Positions 24,550 to 33,473 of a stretch of DNA of 37,302 bases are shown piece after piece. Every line of letters starts with the position of its first letter. Position 1 is the first letter of the stretch. The notes beneath the pieces were generated by a model. That model did not search any database and was not told the origin of the DNA. It saw nothing but the letters and a program-made list of their open reading frames with translations. The stretch comes from Parvularcula sp. GTDB taxonomy: Bacteria; Pseudomonadota; Alphaproteobacteria; Caulobacterales; Parvularculaceae. The translations under genes and the position numbers were made by a program. Location: contig PAIP01000028.1 of assembly GCA_002704915.1 (NCBI GenBank), forward strand, positions 1-37,302. Reading direction: 5' to 3'.

Positions 24550-25956
24550 TCAAGCCTGCATGGTCCAGCCTTCAACACCCATGGCCGCTTGACGAACCGC
24601 TTCAGAGCGCGTCGGATGGGCGTGACAGGTGCGGGCGATATCTTCCGACGCGCCGCCGAATTCCATGACGCTCACCGCTTCGGCGATAAGCTCGCCCGCC
24701 TCGACCCCGACAATATGAACGCCAAGCACTTTGTCCGTCTCGGCATCGGCGAGGACTTTCACAAAACCGTCCGTTTCATGATTAGTCTTGGCGCGGGAGT
24801 TGGCCATGAACGGAAACTTGCCGGTCTTGTAGGTGACGCCCGCTTCTTTTAGCTGTTCTTCGGTTTTGCCGACCGAAGCCACTTCCGGATATGTATAAAC
24901 GACATTGGGCACCGTGTCGTAATTCACATGTCCTGCCTTGCCGGCGATCAGTTCGATACAGGCCGTGCCGTCGTCTTCCGCCTTGTGGGCGAGCATAGGG
25001 CCGGTAATGCAATCGCCGATGGCCCAGACGCCCTCGACATTTGTGCGGAAATGATCGGTCTCGATAAAGCCGCGCTTGTCGGTTTTCACGCCGATCGTGT
25101 CAAGCCCCAATCCTTTCGTATGAGGACGACGGCCGATGGAGACCAGCACCGCATCGCAGTCGATGACTTCCGCTTCTCCGCCCTGCGCCGGTTCGACCGT
25201 CAGATGAACGCCAGTTTCTGATTTCTTCGCGCCCGTGACTTTTGATGACAGTTTGAAATCCATGCCCTGTTTTTTCAGGATGCGCTGGAACTGCTTGGAA
25301 ACCTCGCTATCCATGGTGGGCAGGATCTTGTCGAGGAATTCCACGACCGTGACTTTCGCGCCGAGCCGGCGCCAAACGGAGCCCAGCTCAAGACCGATGA
25401 CGCCGCCGCCGATCACGACAAGATGGTTTGGAACTTTCGCAAAATCGAGCGCGCCGGTGGACGAGACGATGCGTTTCTCGTCAATCTCGACGCCGGGCAA
25501 GGGCATTACTTCCGACCCCGTGGCGATGACGATGTTTTTTGTGTTGAGCTCCTTATCGCCATCGGGACCGGAAACGAGAACGCGGTTCGCGGCGAGGATT
25601 TCCCCAGCGCCGTAAAATGTCTCCACCTTGTTCTTTTTCATCAGAAATTCGACGCCCTTGGTGAGGCCTTCCACCGCGTCGTCTTTCTGTTTCAGCATCT
25701 GTTTCAGATTGAGCGACAGCTTGCCGGTCTTGATGCCCAAGCCCTCGAAATCCTTCTCGGCGATTTCGTAAAGCTGCGACGCGTGGAGCAGCGCTTTTGA
25801 GGGAATGCAGCCCACATTGAGGCAGGTGCCGCCGAGCTTTTTGTTGTCGCGCTTTTCGATAATAGCGGTTTTGAGGCCCAACTGCCCCGCACGGATCGCC
25901 GCATTATAACCGCCGGGACCGGCGCCGATGATCACGACGTCGTATTGTTCAGCCAT
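24550..25956 (-). CDS. lpdA: Dihydrolipoamide dehydrogenase (E3)
   Basis: FAD enzyme that reoxidises dihydrolipoyl groups of 2-oxoacid dehydrogenase E2 subunits, making NADH. The 468 residues start with the FAD site VVIIGAGPGG (7-16). The redox disulfide is C45/C50 in GGTCLNVGCIPSK, the NAD site is VVIGGGVIGLELGSVW, and the C-terminal active His is in CHAHPTRSEA. The ATG at 25956 (MAEQYD) has GAGGA 5 bases upstream; the frame is open for 45 more codons, including a GTG with its own AGGAGC site, but that stretch overlaps a terminator-like hairpin and does not look like E3. It lies 1.8 kb from sucB with a plus-strand exchanger between, so it is transcribed separately. Confidence 0.95.
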   Translation of the reverse strand: MAEQYDVVIIGAGPGGYNAAIRAGQLGLKTAIIEKRDNKKLGGTCLNVGCIPSKALLHASQLYEIAEKDFEGLGIKTGKLSLNLKQMLKQKDDAVEGLTKGVEFLMKKNKVETFYGAGEILAANRVLVSGPDGDKELNTKNIVIATGSEVMPLPGVEIDEKRIVSSTGALDFAKVPNHLVVIGGGVIGLELGSVWRRLGAKVTVVEFLDKILPTMDSEVSKQFQRILKKQGMDFKLSSKVTGAKKSETGVHLTVEPAQGGEAEVIDCDAVLVSIGRRPHTKGLGLDTIGVKTDKRGFIETDHFRTNVEGVWAIGDCITGPMLAHKAEDDGTACIELIAGKAGHVNYDTVPNVVYTYPEVASVGKTEEQLKEAGVTYKTGKFPFMANSRAKTNHETDGFVKVLADAETDKVLGVHIVGVEAGELIAEAVSVMEFGGASEDIARTCHAHPTRSEAVRQAAMGVEGWTMQA

Positions 25957-25975
25957 TTCGTCCTCGATTATCCAC

Positions 25976-26001
25976 AAAAAAGCCCGGCGCGGCTGCGCCG
26001 G
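25976..26001 (-). terminator. Terminator-like hairpin in the lpdA leader
   Basis: CCGGCGC (25984-25990), loop GGCT, GCGCCGG (25995-26001). Read on the minus strand the stem is followed by GCTTTTTTGTGG, a proper U-run, and 20 bases later by the lpdA ATG. No minus-strand gene ends just upstream (the next is 1.2 kb away), so it either stops read-through or acts as an attenuator of lpdA. A candidate promoter upstream is TTGACG (26052-26047), 17 bases, TAGGTC (26029-26024), the latter weak. Confidence 0.6.
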
Positions 26002-26115
26002 AACCACTGCTTCGCTCCTATTCGACCTAGGCGCAGGCGCCCCGACCGTCAACCGCAACTCGAATGAACGCCCGAGGCGCCGCGAACTCAATTAGAGCAA
26101 GCCTGTTAACATCTC

Positions 26116-27126
26116 ATGCCATCCATTGCCGCGCCCCTTGCGGGATTTATCCTGGCGGCGGGAGCGATCCTGATCGCCGGGTCCCGACTCGCCCGAATCG
26201 CCGACGCCTTGAGCCTGAGGCTGGGTCTTGGGGCGGCGTTTTTCGGCGCCGTGTTCCTCGGCGCCGCGACCTCGCTTCCCGGGCTCACCGCCTCCACCCT
26301 CGCCGCCTATCGCGGGTCGGCGGAACTGGCGGTCTCGAACGCCGTCGGCGGCATCGCCGCGCAAACGCTGTTTCTGGTCTTCGCCGATATCGCCTATCGC
26401 CGGGCCAATCTCGAACACGCCGCAGCCTCGCTGCAGAACATTTTATATGGAACGGCGCTGATGGTGATGCTGGCGCTGACCATGCTTGCGCGCGCCGGGC
26501 CGGATATCACCATTTTCGCCATCCATCCGGTGAGCTTCGTTCTGCTGGGCGCCTATGGCTTCGTCGTGCGCCTCACCGATCATGCAAAGTCACAGCCCAT
26601 GTGGCGGCCGCGGCAAACCGACGAGACCAAGCCCGAGAATGAAAACGGCGATCGGGAACGGCACTCAACCCACATGCTATGGGTCGGGTTCGCCGCCCTC
26701 GCCGCAACGACGCTTGCGGCCGGCTGGGCCGTCGCCGAGATCGGAACCGTCTTCATCGAACGCTTCGGCATGTCTGAAACCGCCGTGGGCGTCTTTTTCA
26801 TCGCCGTTGCGACCTCGACCCCGGAGCTGGTGGTGACCCTTGCGGCCGTACGCCGCGGCGCGGTGCGCCTCGCCATTGGCGGCATTCTCGGCGGCAATGC
26901 TTTCGACACGCTGTTCATCGCCGCTTCGGACATCGCCTATCGGGAGGGTTCGATCTATCACGCCATGAGCGCCCGCCAGGAATTCTGGATCGCAGTCGCC
27001 ATCGCCATGGCCGGGCTTGTCATTCTCGGCATGCTCGCCCGCGAACGCCACGGTCCCGGGAATGTCGGGTTCGAAGGGGTCAGCATCGCCGCGCTTTACG
27101 CGGCCGGCGCGTGGATGTCGTTTTGA
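26116..27126 (+). CDS. Sodium/calcium exchanger-like cation antiporter (CaCA superfamily)
   Basis: A 336-residue membrane protein with two inverted halves, each containing an alpha-repeat. The first repeat reads FLGAATSLPGLTASTLAAYRG (about 48-67) and the second VATSTPELVVTLAAVRRG (231-248) with GGILGGNAFDTLF behind it. In the second the Glu of the TPE motif (E237) is present; in the first the corresponding Glu is Gly (G56), and the usual GSNxxN helix is VGGIAAQ. A polar cytoplasmic loop (about 155-187, PRQTDETKPENENGDRER) joins the halves. The ATG at 26116 has only a weak ribosome site. It lies on the opposite strand between lpdA and the suc genes. The transported ion cannot be stated. Confidence 0.85.
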   Translation: MPSIAAPLAGFILAAGAILIAGSRLARIADALSLRLGLGAAFFGAVFLGAATSLPGLTASTLAAYRGSAELAVSNAVGGIAAQTLFLVFADIAYRRANLEHAAASLQNILYGTALMVMLALTMLARAGPDITIFAIHPVSFVLLGAYGFVVRLTDHAKSQPMWRPRQTDETKPENENGDRERHSTHMLWVGFAALAATTLAAGWAVAEIGTVFIERFGMSETAVGVFFIAVATSTPELVVTLAAVRRGAVRLAIGGILGGNAFDTLFIAASDIAYREGSIYHAMSARQEFWIAVAIAMAGLVILGMLARERHGPGNVGFEGVSIAALYAAGAWMSF

Positions 27127-27157
27127 GATCTCGCGACAAGAAGAGCGCGCCGGATTA

Positions 27158-27760
27158 TTATTTCACTTCGACATCAAACGAGACGGCAGTCTCTTCGGGG
27201 AACGTCACGGTTCCCAAATCGCCATTCGGCAATCTGACCAGATTAAACTCCAATCTCAAATTCCAGACGCCGCGACCAAAATGCGCCTTGCTCAATTGCA
27301 GCTCGCGCGCCTCAGACGGAATAAACTTAGCGCGACGCTCATCGCCCTCTCCCTGATAGCCATTGAAACGAAAAGGAATAGCCGACCAGCCTGACACCCG
27401 CCACCATTGATCACTTTCCGCTGTCTCCGGTCCGCCGCCCTCTCCTTCGGCCGGCCATTCGCCCAATTGGGCCGAGATATGAAGATTGCGCGGCGCATCG
27501 AGACCCGGAGCATCAATTACAATATCGGCGGCGCCATAACTTTCAGGCGGCAAAGATGCGCACAGCCAGACATAGCTTTCATCCTGAAAGACGTTGAGCG
27601 TCATATGATCAGGTAGAGCGACTGTATCTGCGCCGAGAGTCGCATATTCACGGCAGTCCTCGTCCAGCAGAGGATATCCGGCTGCGTCCGCCTGGCTGGC
27701 GCAACCGGAACAAAAAAGCATGGCTAAAGCGCCGACACCCGATACGCGTCCAAAGGCCAT
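27158..27760 (-). CDS. Putative lipoprotein of unknown function, last gene of the suc operon
   Basis: I do not recognise the family. The 200-residue protein starts with MAFGRVSGVGALAMLF and an atypical lipobox, CSGC-AS, with C20 the likely lipidated residue. The rest is beta-rich with many aromatic residues: LNVFQDESYVWLCASLPP, NLHISAQLGEWP, WWRVSGWSAIPFRF, RELQLSKAHFGRGVWNLRLEF. The pattern resembles a DOMON/CBM9-like sandwich, an inference only. The ATG lies 2 bases after the sucB TAG (TAGTCATG), so translation is probably coupled to sucB. It is convergent with the exchanger gene, 31 bases away, with no terminator between them. Confidence 0.7.
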   Translation of the reverse strand: MAFGRVSGVGALAMLFCSGCASQADAAGYPLLDEDCREYATLGADTVALPDHMTLNVFQDESYVWLCASLPPESYGAADIVIDAPGLDAPRNLHISAQLGEWPAEGEGGGPETAESDQWWRVSGWSAIPFRFNGYQGEGDERRAKFIPSEARELQLSKAHFGRGVWNLRLEFNLVRLPNGDLGTVTFPEETAVSFDVEVK

Positions 27761-27762
27761 GA

Positions 27763-29322
27763 CTAAAGGTCGAGCAGCAGACGCTGCGGGTCTTCGAGAT
27801 TTTCCTTAAGACGCACCAGGAACGTGACGGCGCCCTTGCCGTCGACAATGCGGTGATCATAGGAAAGCGCCAGATACATCATCGGCCGGATGACGACCTC
27901 GCCATTCCGCGCGATGGGACGCTCTTCGATGCGGTGCATGCCGAGAATGCCCGATTGCGGCTGGTTGAGGATCGGCGTCGACAGGAGCGAACCGTAAATG
28001 CCGCCATTGGTGATGGTGAAGGTGCCGCCCTGCATTTCCTCAATTTTCAAATCGCCGGAGCGCGCGCGGCGGCCGAAATCGGCGATCTCAAGCTCGATAT
28101 CGGCCATCGATTTCATGTCTGCGTCGCGAATGACGGGCACGACAAGCCCTTTGTCGGTGCCGACAGCGATGCCGATATCATAATGATTCTTGTAAATGAT
28201 GTCGGTTCCGTCGATTTCGGCGTTGACATCCGGCACTTCTTTCAGCGCGTGAACGCAGGCCTTGGCGAAAAACGACATGAAACCGAGCTTGATGCCGTGT
28301 TTCTTTTCGAAAAGCTCTTTATACTGACTTCTGAGCTCCATCACCGCCGTCATATCGACGTCGTTGAAGGTGGTGAGCATCGCCGCCGTGTCCTGCGCCT
28401 CTTTCAGGCGCCGGGCGATGGTCTGGCGCAGGCGGGACATCTTCACCCGCTCCTCGCGGGGGCCGAGGTCCTTCGGCGCGCTTGGCGTCTTCGCCTGCGC
28501 CGGTTTGGCGTCGGCTTTTAAGGCGTCGCCTTTGGTGATGCGCCCATCCTTGCCCGTGCCTTCGATTGAAGACGGATCGAGGCCGCGCTCTGCGACCACC
28601 CGGCGCGGCGCCGGAGACAGTTCGGCAGAGGAACGTTCGCGCGCGCCTTCCATGACGCTTTCGCCCTTTGACGCAACAGCACGCGGGCTCGGCCGGTTCT
28701 CGCCTGAGCCTTCGGACTGACTGGCGGCGCCATTGGTTTTCGCCGCGCCTTCACCCTTAGTGATGATGGCGATCACCTTGCCAACCTCTACGGTGTCGCC
28801 TTCCCTGGCGCGGATTTCTTTCAGCGTGCCCGCCGCGGGCGCGGGAACGTCCATGGCCGCCTTGTCGGTTTCAAGGCTGACCAGCGGCTCGTCGAGGGCG
28901 ACCGTATCGCCTTCTTTCTTGAACCATTCGCCGATATCGGCCTCTGTGACGCTTTCACCCGAAGCCGGCACTTTCACTTCAATCTCTTCCCCTTCATGCG
29001 AAGGGGCTTCTTTCTTCGGCGCGCTCTTGGACGCCGGCGCTTTTTCTTCCGCCTTCTTCCCGCCGCCGCCGGCCGATGCTTTCGCGTCGGCGTCAATGGC
29101 GCCGAGCAATGCGTCGACCTCTACCGTCTCGCCTTCCTGCGCCGCGATGGAGGAAAGAACCCCGCCCGCCGGCGCCGGGACTTCGACGGAGACCTTGTCG
29201 GTTTCGAGCTCCACCAGCGGCTCATCGACAGAGACCGTGTCGCCCTCTTTCTTCATCCATTTTCCGATGGTGGCTTCGGTGACGCTTTCGCCAAGGGTCG
29301 GCACGCGGATTTCGGTAGTCAT
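27763..29322 (-). CDS. sucB: Dihydrolipoyllysine succinyltransferase (E2 of 2-oxoglutarate dehydrogenase), two lipoyl domains
   Basis: The core of the 2-oxoglutarate dehydrogenase complex, transferring succinyl to CoA. The 519 residues show two lipoyl domains rather than the single one usual for SucB: residues 1-77 with K43 in ETDKVSV, and about 112-190 with K154 in ETDKAAM. They are joined by an Ala/Lys/Pro-rich linker. The peripheral subunit-binding domain is about 235-268 ([25 protein letters not shown]), and the catalytic acyltransferase domain runs from about 285 with H490 and D494 in DHRIVDG. The N-terminus matches E2o rather than E2p ([14 protein letters not shown]). GGAGA lies about 8 bases before the ATG. 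It begins 27 bases after sucA and is followed at once by the putative lipoprotein. Confidence 0.95.
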   Translation of the reverse strand: MTTEIRVPTLGESVTEATIGKWMKKEGDTVSVDEPLVELETDKVSVEVPAPAGGVLSSIAAQEGETVEVDALLGAIDADAKASAGGGGKKAEEKAPASKSAPKKEAPSHEGEEIEVKVPASGESVTEADIGEWFKKEGDTVALDEPLVSLETDKAAMDVPAPAAGTLKEIRAREGDTVEVGKVIAIITKGEGAAKTNGAASQSEGSGENRPSPRAVASKGESVMEGARERSSAELSPAPRRVVAERGLDPSSIEGTGKDGRITKGDALKADAKPAQAKTPSAPKDLGPREERVKMSRLRQTIARRLKEAQDTAAMLTTFNDVDMTAVMELRSQYKELFEKKHGIKLGFMSFFAKACVHALKEVPDVNAEIDGTDIIYKNHYDIGIAVGTDKGLVVPVIRDADMKSMADIELEIADFGRRARSGDLKIEEMQGGTFTITNGGIYGSLLSTPILNQPQSGILGMHRIEERPIARNGEVVIRPMMYLALSYDHRIVDGKGAVTFLVRLKENLEDPQRLLLDL

Positions 29323-29349
29323 TTATATGTCTCCAATGACGATGGCCGC

Positions 29350-32328
29350 TTAAACGGTCAGCGCCTCGTCCATGAATTCCTGAAGTTCCTGCTTGTGCCG
29401 GCTCATGAGACCCGTGGCGGGGGAGGCGGCGGCAGGACGGCCCACATAACGCGGGCGCTTGTGTTTGGCGTCGATCTGGCCCAGCGCCCACTCAATATTC
29501 GGGTCCATGAAGAACCAGGCCCCCATATTTTTCGGCTCCTCCTGGCACCAGATCATCTCCGCATTGCGGAAACGCTGAAGCTCATTGATGAGCGAGTGCG
29601 CCGGGAACGGATAGAATTGCTCCACCCGCAACAGATAGACATTGTCGATCCCGCGCTTTTCACGCTCTTCGAGCAGATCGTAATAGACCTTGCCGGAGCA
29701 CATGATCACGCGCTTGATTTTGGAATCGGAAACGAGCTTCACCGTTGAGCCCGGCCGGTATTCCGCATCGTCCCAGAGCACGCGATGGAAAGACGATCCC
29801 GGCCCCATCTCCTCTAACGTCGAGACGGCCTTCTTGTGACGCAGCAGCGATTTCGGCGTCATCAGGATCAACGGCTTGCGGAAATTGCGGCGCATCTGGC
29901 GGCGCAGGATATGGAAATAATTCGCCGGCGTGGTGCAATTGGCGACCTGCATATTGTCCTGCGCGCAAAGCTGCAGGAAGCGCTCGAGACGCGCCGAGGA
30001 ATGCTCCGGCCCCTGACCTTCATAGCCATGCGGCAAGAGAAGGACGAGGCCGCACATGCGCAGCCATTTGCGCTCGCCGGACGAGATGAACTGATCGATG
30101 ATCACCTGCGCGCCATTGGCGAAGTCGCCGAACTGGCCCTCCCACAGGACGAGGAATTTCGGATTGGCGAGCGAGTAGCCATACTCGAAACCCATCACCG
30201 CGAACTCGGAGAGATTTGAGTCATGAACCTCGAACGTCGCTTCCGACCCTTCGATATGGCGCAGGGGCGTATAGGTCTTTTCGGTTTCCTGATCGATGAA
30301 AACGGCGTGGCGCTGGGAGAAGGTGCCGCGGCGAGAATCCTGGCCTGAGAGGCGAATGCCGAACCCTTCGCGCAGAAGCGATCCGAAAGCGAGCGCCTCG
30401 GCGGTCGCCCAGTCAATGCCTTCGCCCGCATCGAACATTTTCTTCTTCTGGTCGAGGATGCGCGCCAGCGTTTTGTGGATGTTGAAATTCTTGGGATAGC
30501 GCGTCAGCGCCGAGCCGATTTCTCTCAACTCGCCGATTTCGATCGCCGTGTCGCCTCGGCGGTCGTCATCCACGGGCGGCACGAAACCCGACCATTGGCC
30601 GTCAAGCCAGTCCGCCTTGTTCGGCTTGAAGCTTTCCGCAGCGGCGAATTCGGAATCGAGAAAATCACGGAACCTCGTTTGTTCCTCATCCGCCTCTTCC
30701 TCGCTCAACACCCCTTCCGCAATCAGGCGGTCGCCGTAAATGGCCCGCGCCGTCGGTTGATTGCGGATCTTCTTGTACATTGTCGGCTGGGTGAAGCTCG
30801 GCTCGTCGCCTTCATTGTGTCCGAAACGGCGATAGCAGAACATGTCGATGACGACGTCTGCAGCGAATTTCTGGCGGAACTCAGTCGCAACTTTCGCCGC
30901 GTAGGTCACCGCTTCCGGATCGTCTCCATTCACATGGAAGATCGGCGCCTCGACCATCTTCGCCACGTCGGACGGATAGGGCGAGGAGCGCGCGAATTTC
31001 GGGCTGGTCGTGAAGCCGATCTGGTTATTGACGATAAAATGGATGGTGCCGCCGGCGCGATAGCCGCGCAGGCCGGAGAAACCGAAACATTCCGCGACAA
31101 TGCCCTGACCCGCGAACGCAGCGTCGCCGTGAAGAAGCAGCGGCAGCACATGAGTGCGCGGCTGATCGAGGTCGGATTCCTCAATGCGGTCCTGTTTCGA
31201 ACGCGCCTTGCCGAGGACGACAGGGTTCACCGCTTCGAGGTGAGACGGATTCGCCGTCAGGGAGAGGTGGACCTTGTTGCCGTCAAATTCGCGGTCGGAC
31301 GATGCGCCCAAATGATATTTGACGTCGCCGGAACCGGCCACGTCGTCCGGCGTCACCGAGCCGCCCTGAAATTCGTGAAAGATGTGATGATAGGGTTTGC
31401 CCATCACCGCAGCGAGAACATTTAGACGCCCGCGGTGGGGCATGCCGATGACGATCTCCTGAACGCCGAGGGCGCCGCCGCGTTTGATGATCTGCTCCAG
31501 CGCCGGCACCATGGCCTCGCCGCCATCGAGCCCGAACCGCTTGGTGCCTGTATATTTCGTATGCAGGAAGTTCTCGAAGCCTTCGGCCTCGACAAGCTTG
31601 TTGTATATCGCGCGCTTGCCTTCTTTGGTGAAAGAGATGTCCTTATCCGGGCCTTCGATGCGCTGCTGCAGCCAGGCTTTTTGCTCCGGGTCGGTGATGT
31701 GCATGAACTCGACCGCGAAGGTGCCGCAATAGGTCCGCTTCAGGATGTCGAGAATCTGGCGCAGGCTCGCGGTTTCGAGCCCCAGCACATGGTCGATAAA
31801 GATCGGCCGGTCCATGTCGGCTTCACTGAAGCCCAGGCTTGCCGGATCGAGCTCCGGATGCACGGTTTTGTTCTGAAGCCCCAGCGGATCCAGATCTGCG
31901 ATCAGATGGCCGCGAATACGATAGGCGCGGATCAACATCAGCGCGCGCAGGGAATCCTTGGTGGCCTGCAATACGCCGCCCGCCTGCTCGACGATCGGCG
32001 CGGCGACCGGGCTCTTTTCAATCTTGGCCTTGATCTGTTTTTCAAGCTGTTTCGGCTCAAGCGCCGACCAGTCGCCATCAAGGGCGGCGGTCAGTTCGCC
32101 ATTGACCTTGGGCGGCCAGTCCTTGCGCTCCCAGCTCGGACCTTCAAAAGCGGGCGAAGCGTCTGTTTCGCGGTCGAAAAAAGCGCGCCAGTCCTCGCCG
32201 ACCGAGGCGGGATCGGCGGCATAACGAGCATATTGCGCTTCGAGATATTGCGCGTTCGATCCCGAAAGAACCGTTTCGATGTCCGGCTTTCCTGCCGATG
32301 GTGCGGGAGCGTCCCCGTCTTTGGCCAT
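29350..32328 (-). CDS. sucA: 2-oxoglutarate dehydrogenase E1 component
   Basis: Thiamine-diphosphate enzyme that decarboxylates 2-oxoglutarate in the TCA cycle and passes succinyl to SucB. The 992 residues contain the N-terminal E2-binding segment (VLSGSNAQYLEAQYARYAADP), the ThDP site GDAAFAGQGIVAECFG and NNQIGFTT, MFCYRRFGHNEGDEP, and the C-terminal domain ending RHKQELQEFMDEALTV. MAKDGDAPAP at 32328 is chosen as start because the first 22 codons of the longer frame lack conserved residues. The sucD-sucA gap of 101 bases contains a possible internal promoter, TTGAAA (32394-32389), 16 bases, TATCTA, and a small CGCCA-GT-TGGCG hairpin, so some independent expression is possible. Confidence 0.97.
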   Translation of the reverse strand: MAKDGDAPAPSAGKPDIETVLSGSNAQYLEAQYARYAADPASVGEDWRAFFDRETDASPAFEGPSWERKDWPPKVNGELTAALDGDWSALEPKQLEKQIKAKIEKSPVAAPIVEQAGGVLQATKDSLRALMLIRAYRIRGHLIADLDPLGLQNKTVHPELDPASLGFSEADMDRPIFIDHVLGLETASLRQILDILKRTYCGTFAVEFMHITDPEQKAWLQQRIEGPDKDISFTKEGKRAIYNKLVEAEGFENFLHTKYTGTKRFGLDGGEAMVPALEQIIKRGGALGVQEIVIGMPHRGRLNVLAAVMGKPYHHIFHEFQGGSVTPDDVAGSGDVKYHLGASSDREFDGNKVHLSLTANPSHLEAVNPVVLGKARSKQDRIEESDLDQPRTHVLPLLLHGDAAFAGQGIVAECFGFSGLRGYRAGGTIHFIVNNQIGFTTSPKFARSSPYPSDVAKMVEAPIFHVNGDDPEAVTYAAKVATEFRQKFAADVVIDMFCYRRFGHNEGDEPSFTQPTMYKKIRNQPTARAIYGDRLIAEGVLSEEEADEEQTRFRDFLDSEFAAAESFKPNKADWLDGQWSGFVPPVDDDRRGDTAIEIGELREIGSALTRYPKNFNIHKTLARILDQKKKMFDAGEGIDWATAEALAFGSLLREGFGIRLSGQDSRRGTFSQRHAVFIDQETEKTYTPLRHIEGSEATFEVHDSNLSEFAVMGFEYGYSLANPKFLVLWEGQFGDFANGAQVIIDQFISSGERKWLRMCGLVLLLPHGYEGQGPEHSSARLERFLQLCAQDNMQVANCTTPANYFHILRRQMRRNFRKPLILMTPKSLLRHKKAVSTLEEMGPGSSFHRVLWDDAEYRPGSTVKLVSDSKIKRVIMCSGKVYYDLLEEREKRGIDNVYLLRVEQFYPFPAHSLINELQRFRNAEMIWCQEEPKNMGAWFFMDPNIEWALGQIDAKHKRPRYVGRPAAASPATGLMSRHKQELQEFMDEALTV

Positions 32329-32429
32329 GACTCTGTCCGTCTTTACGCCTTTGTGACGATGCCCCCTAGATACGCCAACTGGCGCGCGTTTCAATCACAA
32401 TCGGAGCAGTCCATTAATGACAAAAGCGT

Positions 32430-33329
32430 TTATTTTTTGAGAATTTCGAGAAGCGTGCGGCCCATCGCCGCCGGGGTGGGCGAAACCGCGATGCCGGCCG
32501 ATTTCATGGCCTCGATTTTCGCTTCGGCGGTGTCGTCTGCGCCAGAGACCAGCGCACCGGCATGCCCCATGCGACGGCCCGGCGGCGCCGTGACGCCGGC
32601 GATGAAGCCAACGGTCGGCTTCTTGATCTTGTGAGAGGCCAGAAACTTCGCTGCATCAGCCTCGGCGGAACCGCCGATCTCGCCGATCATGATGATCGAA
32701 TGCGTATCATCGTCATGCAGGAACATATCGAGGATTTCGATGAAGTCAGTTCCCTTCACCGGATCGCCGCCAATGCCGACACAGGTCGACTGTCCTAATC
32801 CGGCCTGTGTGGTCTGGTGGACCGCCTCATAGGTGAGCGTGCCGGACCGGGAGATGACGCCCACATGGCCCTTGCGATGGATATGGCCCGGCATGATCCC
32901 GATCTTGCACTCATCGGGGGTGATGACGCCCGGGCAATTGGGCCCCACGAGCCGGGTCTTCGATCCGTCGAGCGCGCGCTTGACCTTGACCATGTCGAGC
33001 ACCGGAATGCCCTCGGTGATGCAGATGGCCAGTGGGATTTCGGCGTCGATCGCTTCCAGAATGGAATCCGCAGCGAACGGAGGCGGCACATAGATGACGG
33101 TGGCGTCGGCCCCTGTTTTCTCCCGCGCTTCCGCGACCGTGTCGAACACCGGCAGAGTCTTGCCTTTTGCAGGCTCGCCCGCTTCCCAGGTCGAGCCGCC
33201 TTTGCCCGGCGTGACGCCGCCGACCATCTTGGTGCCGTAGGCGATCGCCTGCTCCGTGTGGAAGGTGCCGGTTTTGCCGGTCAGGCCCTGGCAGATGACC
33301 TTGGTGTTCTTGTCGATCAGAATGGACAT
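32430..33329 (-). CDS. sucD: Succinyl-CoA synthetase alpha subunit
   Basis: The alpha subunit of succinyl-CoA ligase, converting succinyl-CoA to succinate with formation of a nucleoside triphosphate. The 299 residues have the CoA-binding Rossmann part at the start ([23 protein letters not shown]), the segment [12 protein letters not shown] and the phosphohistidine at H256 in [12 protein letters not shown]. Its partner SucC (beta subunit) is not in the window; upstream is a 144-base gap and then a divergent gene. In many alphaproteobacteria sucC immediately precedes sucD, so its absence here is unusual. The ATG at 33329 has a moderate AAGAGA site. Confidence 0.96.
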   Translation of the reverse strand: MSILIDKNTKVICQGLTGKTGTFHTEQAIAYGTKMVGGVTPGKGGSTWEAGEPAKGKTLPVFDTVAEAREKTGADATVIYVPPPFAADSILEAIDAEIPLAICITEGIPVLDMVKVKRALDGSKTRLVGPNCPGVITPDECKIGIMPGHIHRKGHVGVISRSGTLTYEAVHQTTQAGLGQSTCVGIGGDPVKGTDFIEILDMFLHDDDTHSIIMIGEIGGSAEADAAKFLASHKIKKPTVGFIAGVTAPPGRRMGHAGALVSGADDTAEAKIEAMKSAGIAVSPTPAAMGRTLLEILKK

Positions 33330-33420
33330 GGAGCGGATTCTCTTCGGGAGCGATGTGATTTTCCGTCTCTACTAGCCAAGCCCCTGCTGCGCTGCAATGG
33401 CTGGCGCCGCCATTTCTTCC

Positions 33421-33446
33421 GGAACCGCTGTCTCGCATGCCGTGTT
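33421..33446 (+). promoter_or_regulatory. EcfG-like promoter upstream of the DUF1206 gene
   Basis: GGAAC (33421-33425), 17 bases, then TGTT (33443-33446). The spacing fits the alphaproteobacterial stress-sigma pattern, with T in place of C before GTT. The predicted leader to the ATG at 33474 is about 20 bases. Confidence 0.5.
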
Positions 33447-33473
33447 CAAGAGGAAATCCAAGGACTCCACAAC

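Noticed and set aside
25968-25976. Perfect DnaA box TTATCCACA near lpdA, and an imperfect one (GGTGGATAA) near 37222-37230.
   Set aside because: Isolated boxes with no cluster, AT-rich unwinding region or origin-type neighbours; not a replication origin.
26020-26091. Longer lpdA start, giving an N-terminal extension of up to 45 residues.
   Set aside because: The extension covers the terminator-like hairpin, lacks E3 similarity, and the ATG at 25956 has a good GAGGA site.
33330-33473. Possible remnant of sucC upstream of sucD.
   Set aside because: Translations in all three minus-strand frames show no SucC C-terminal motif.
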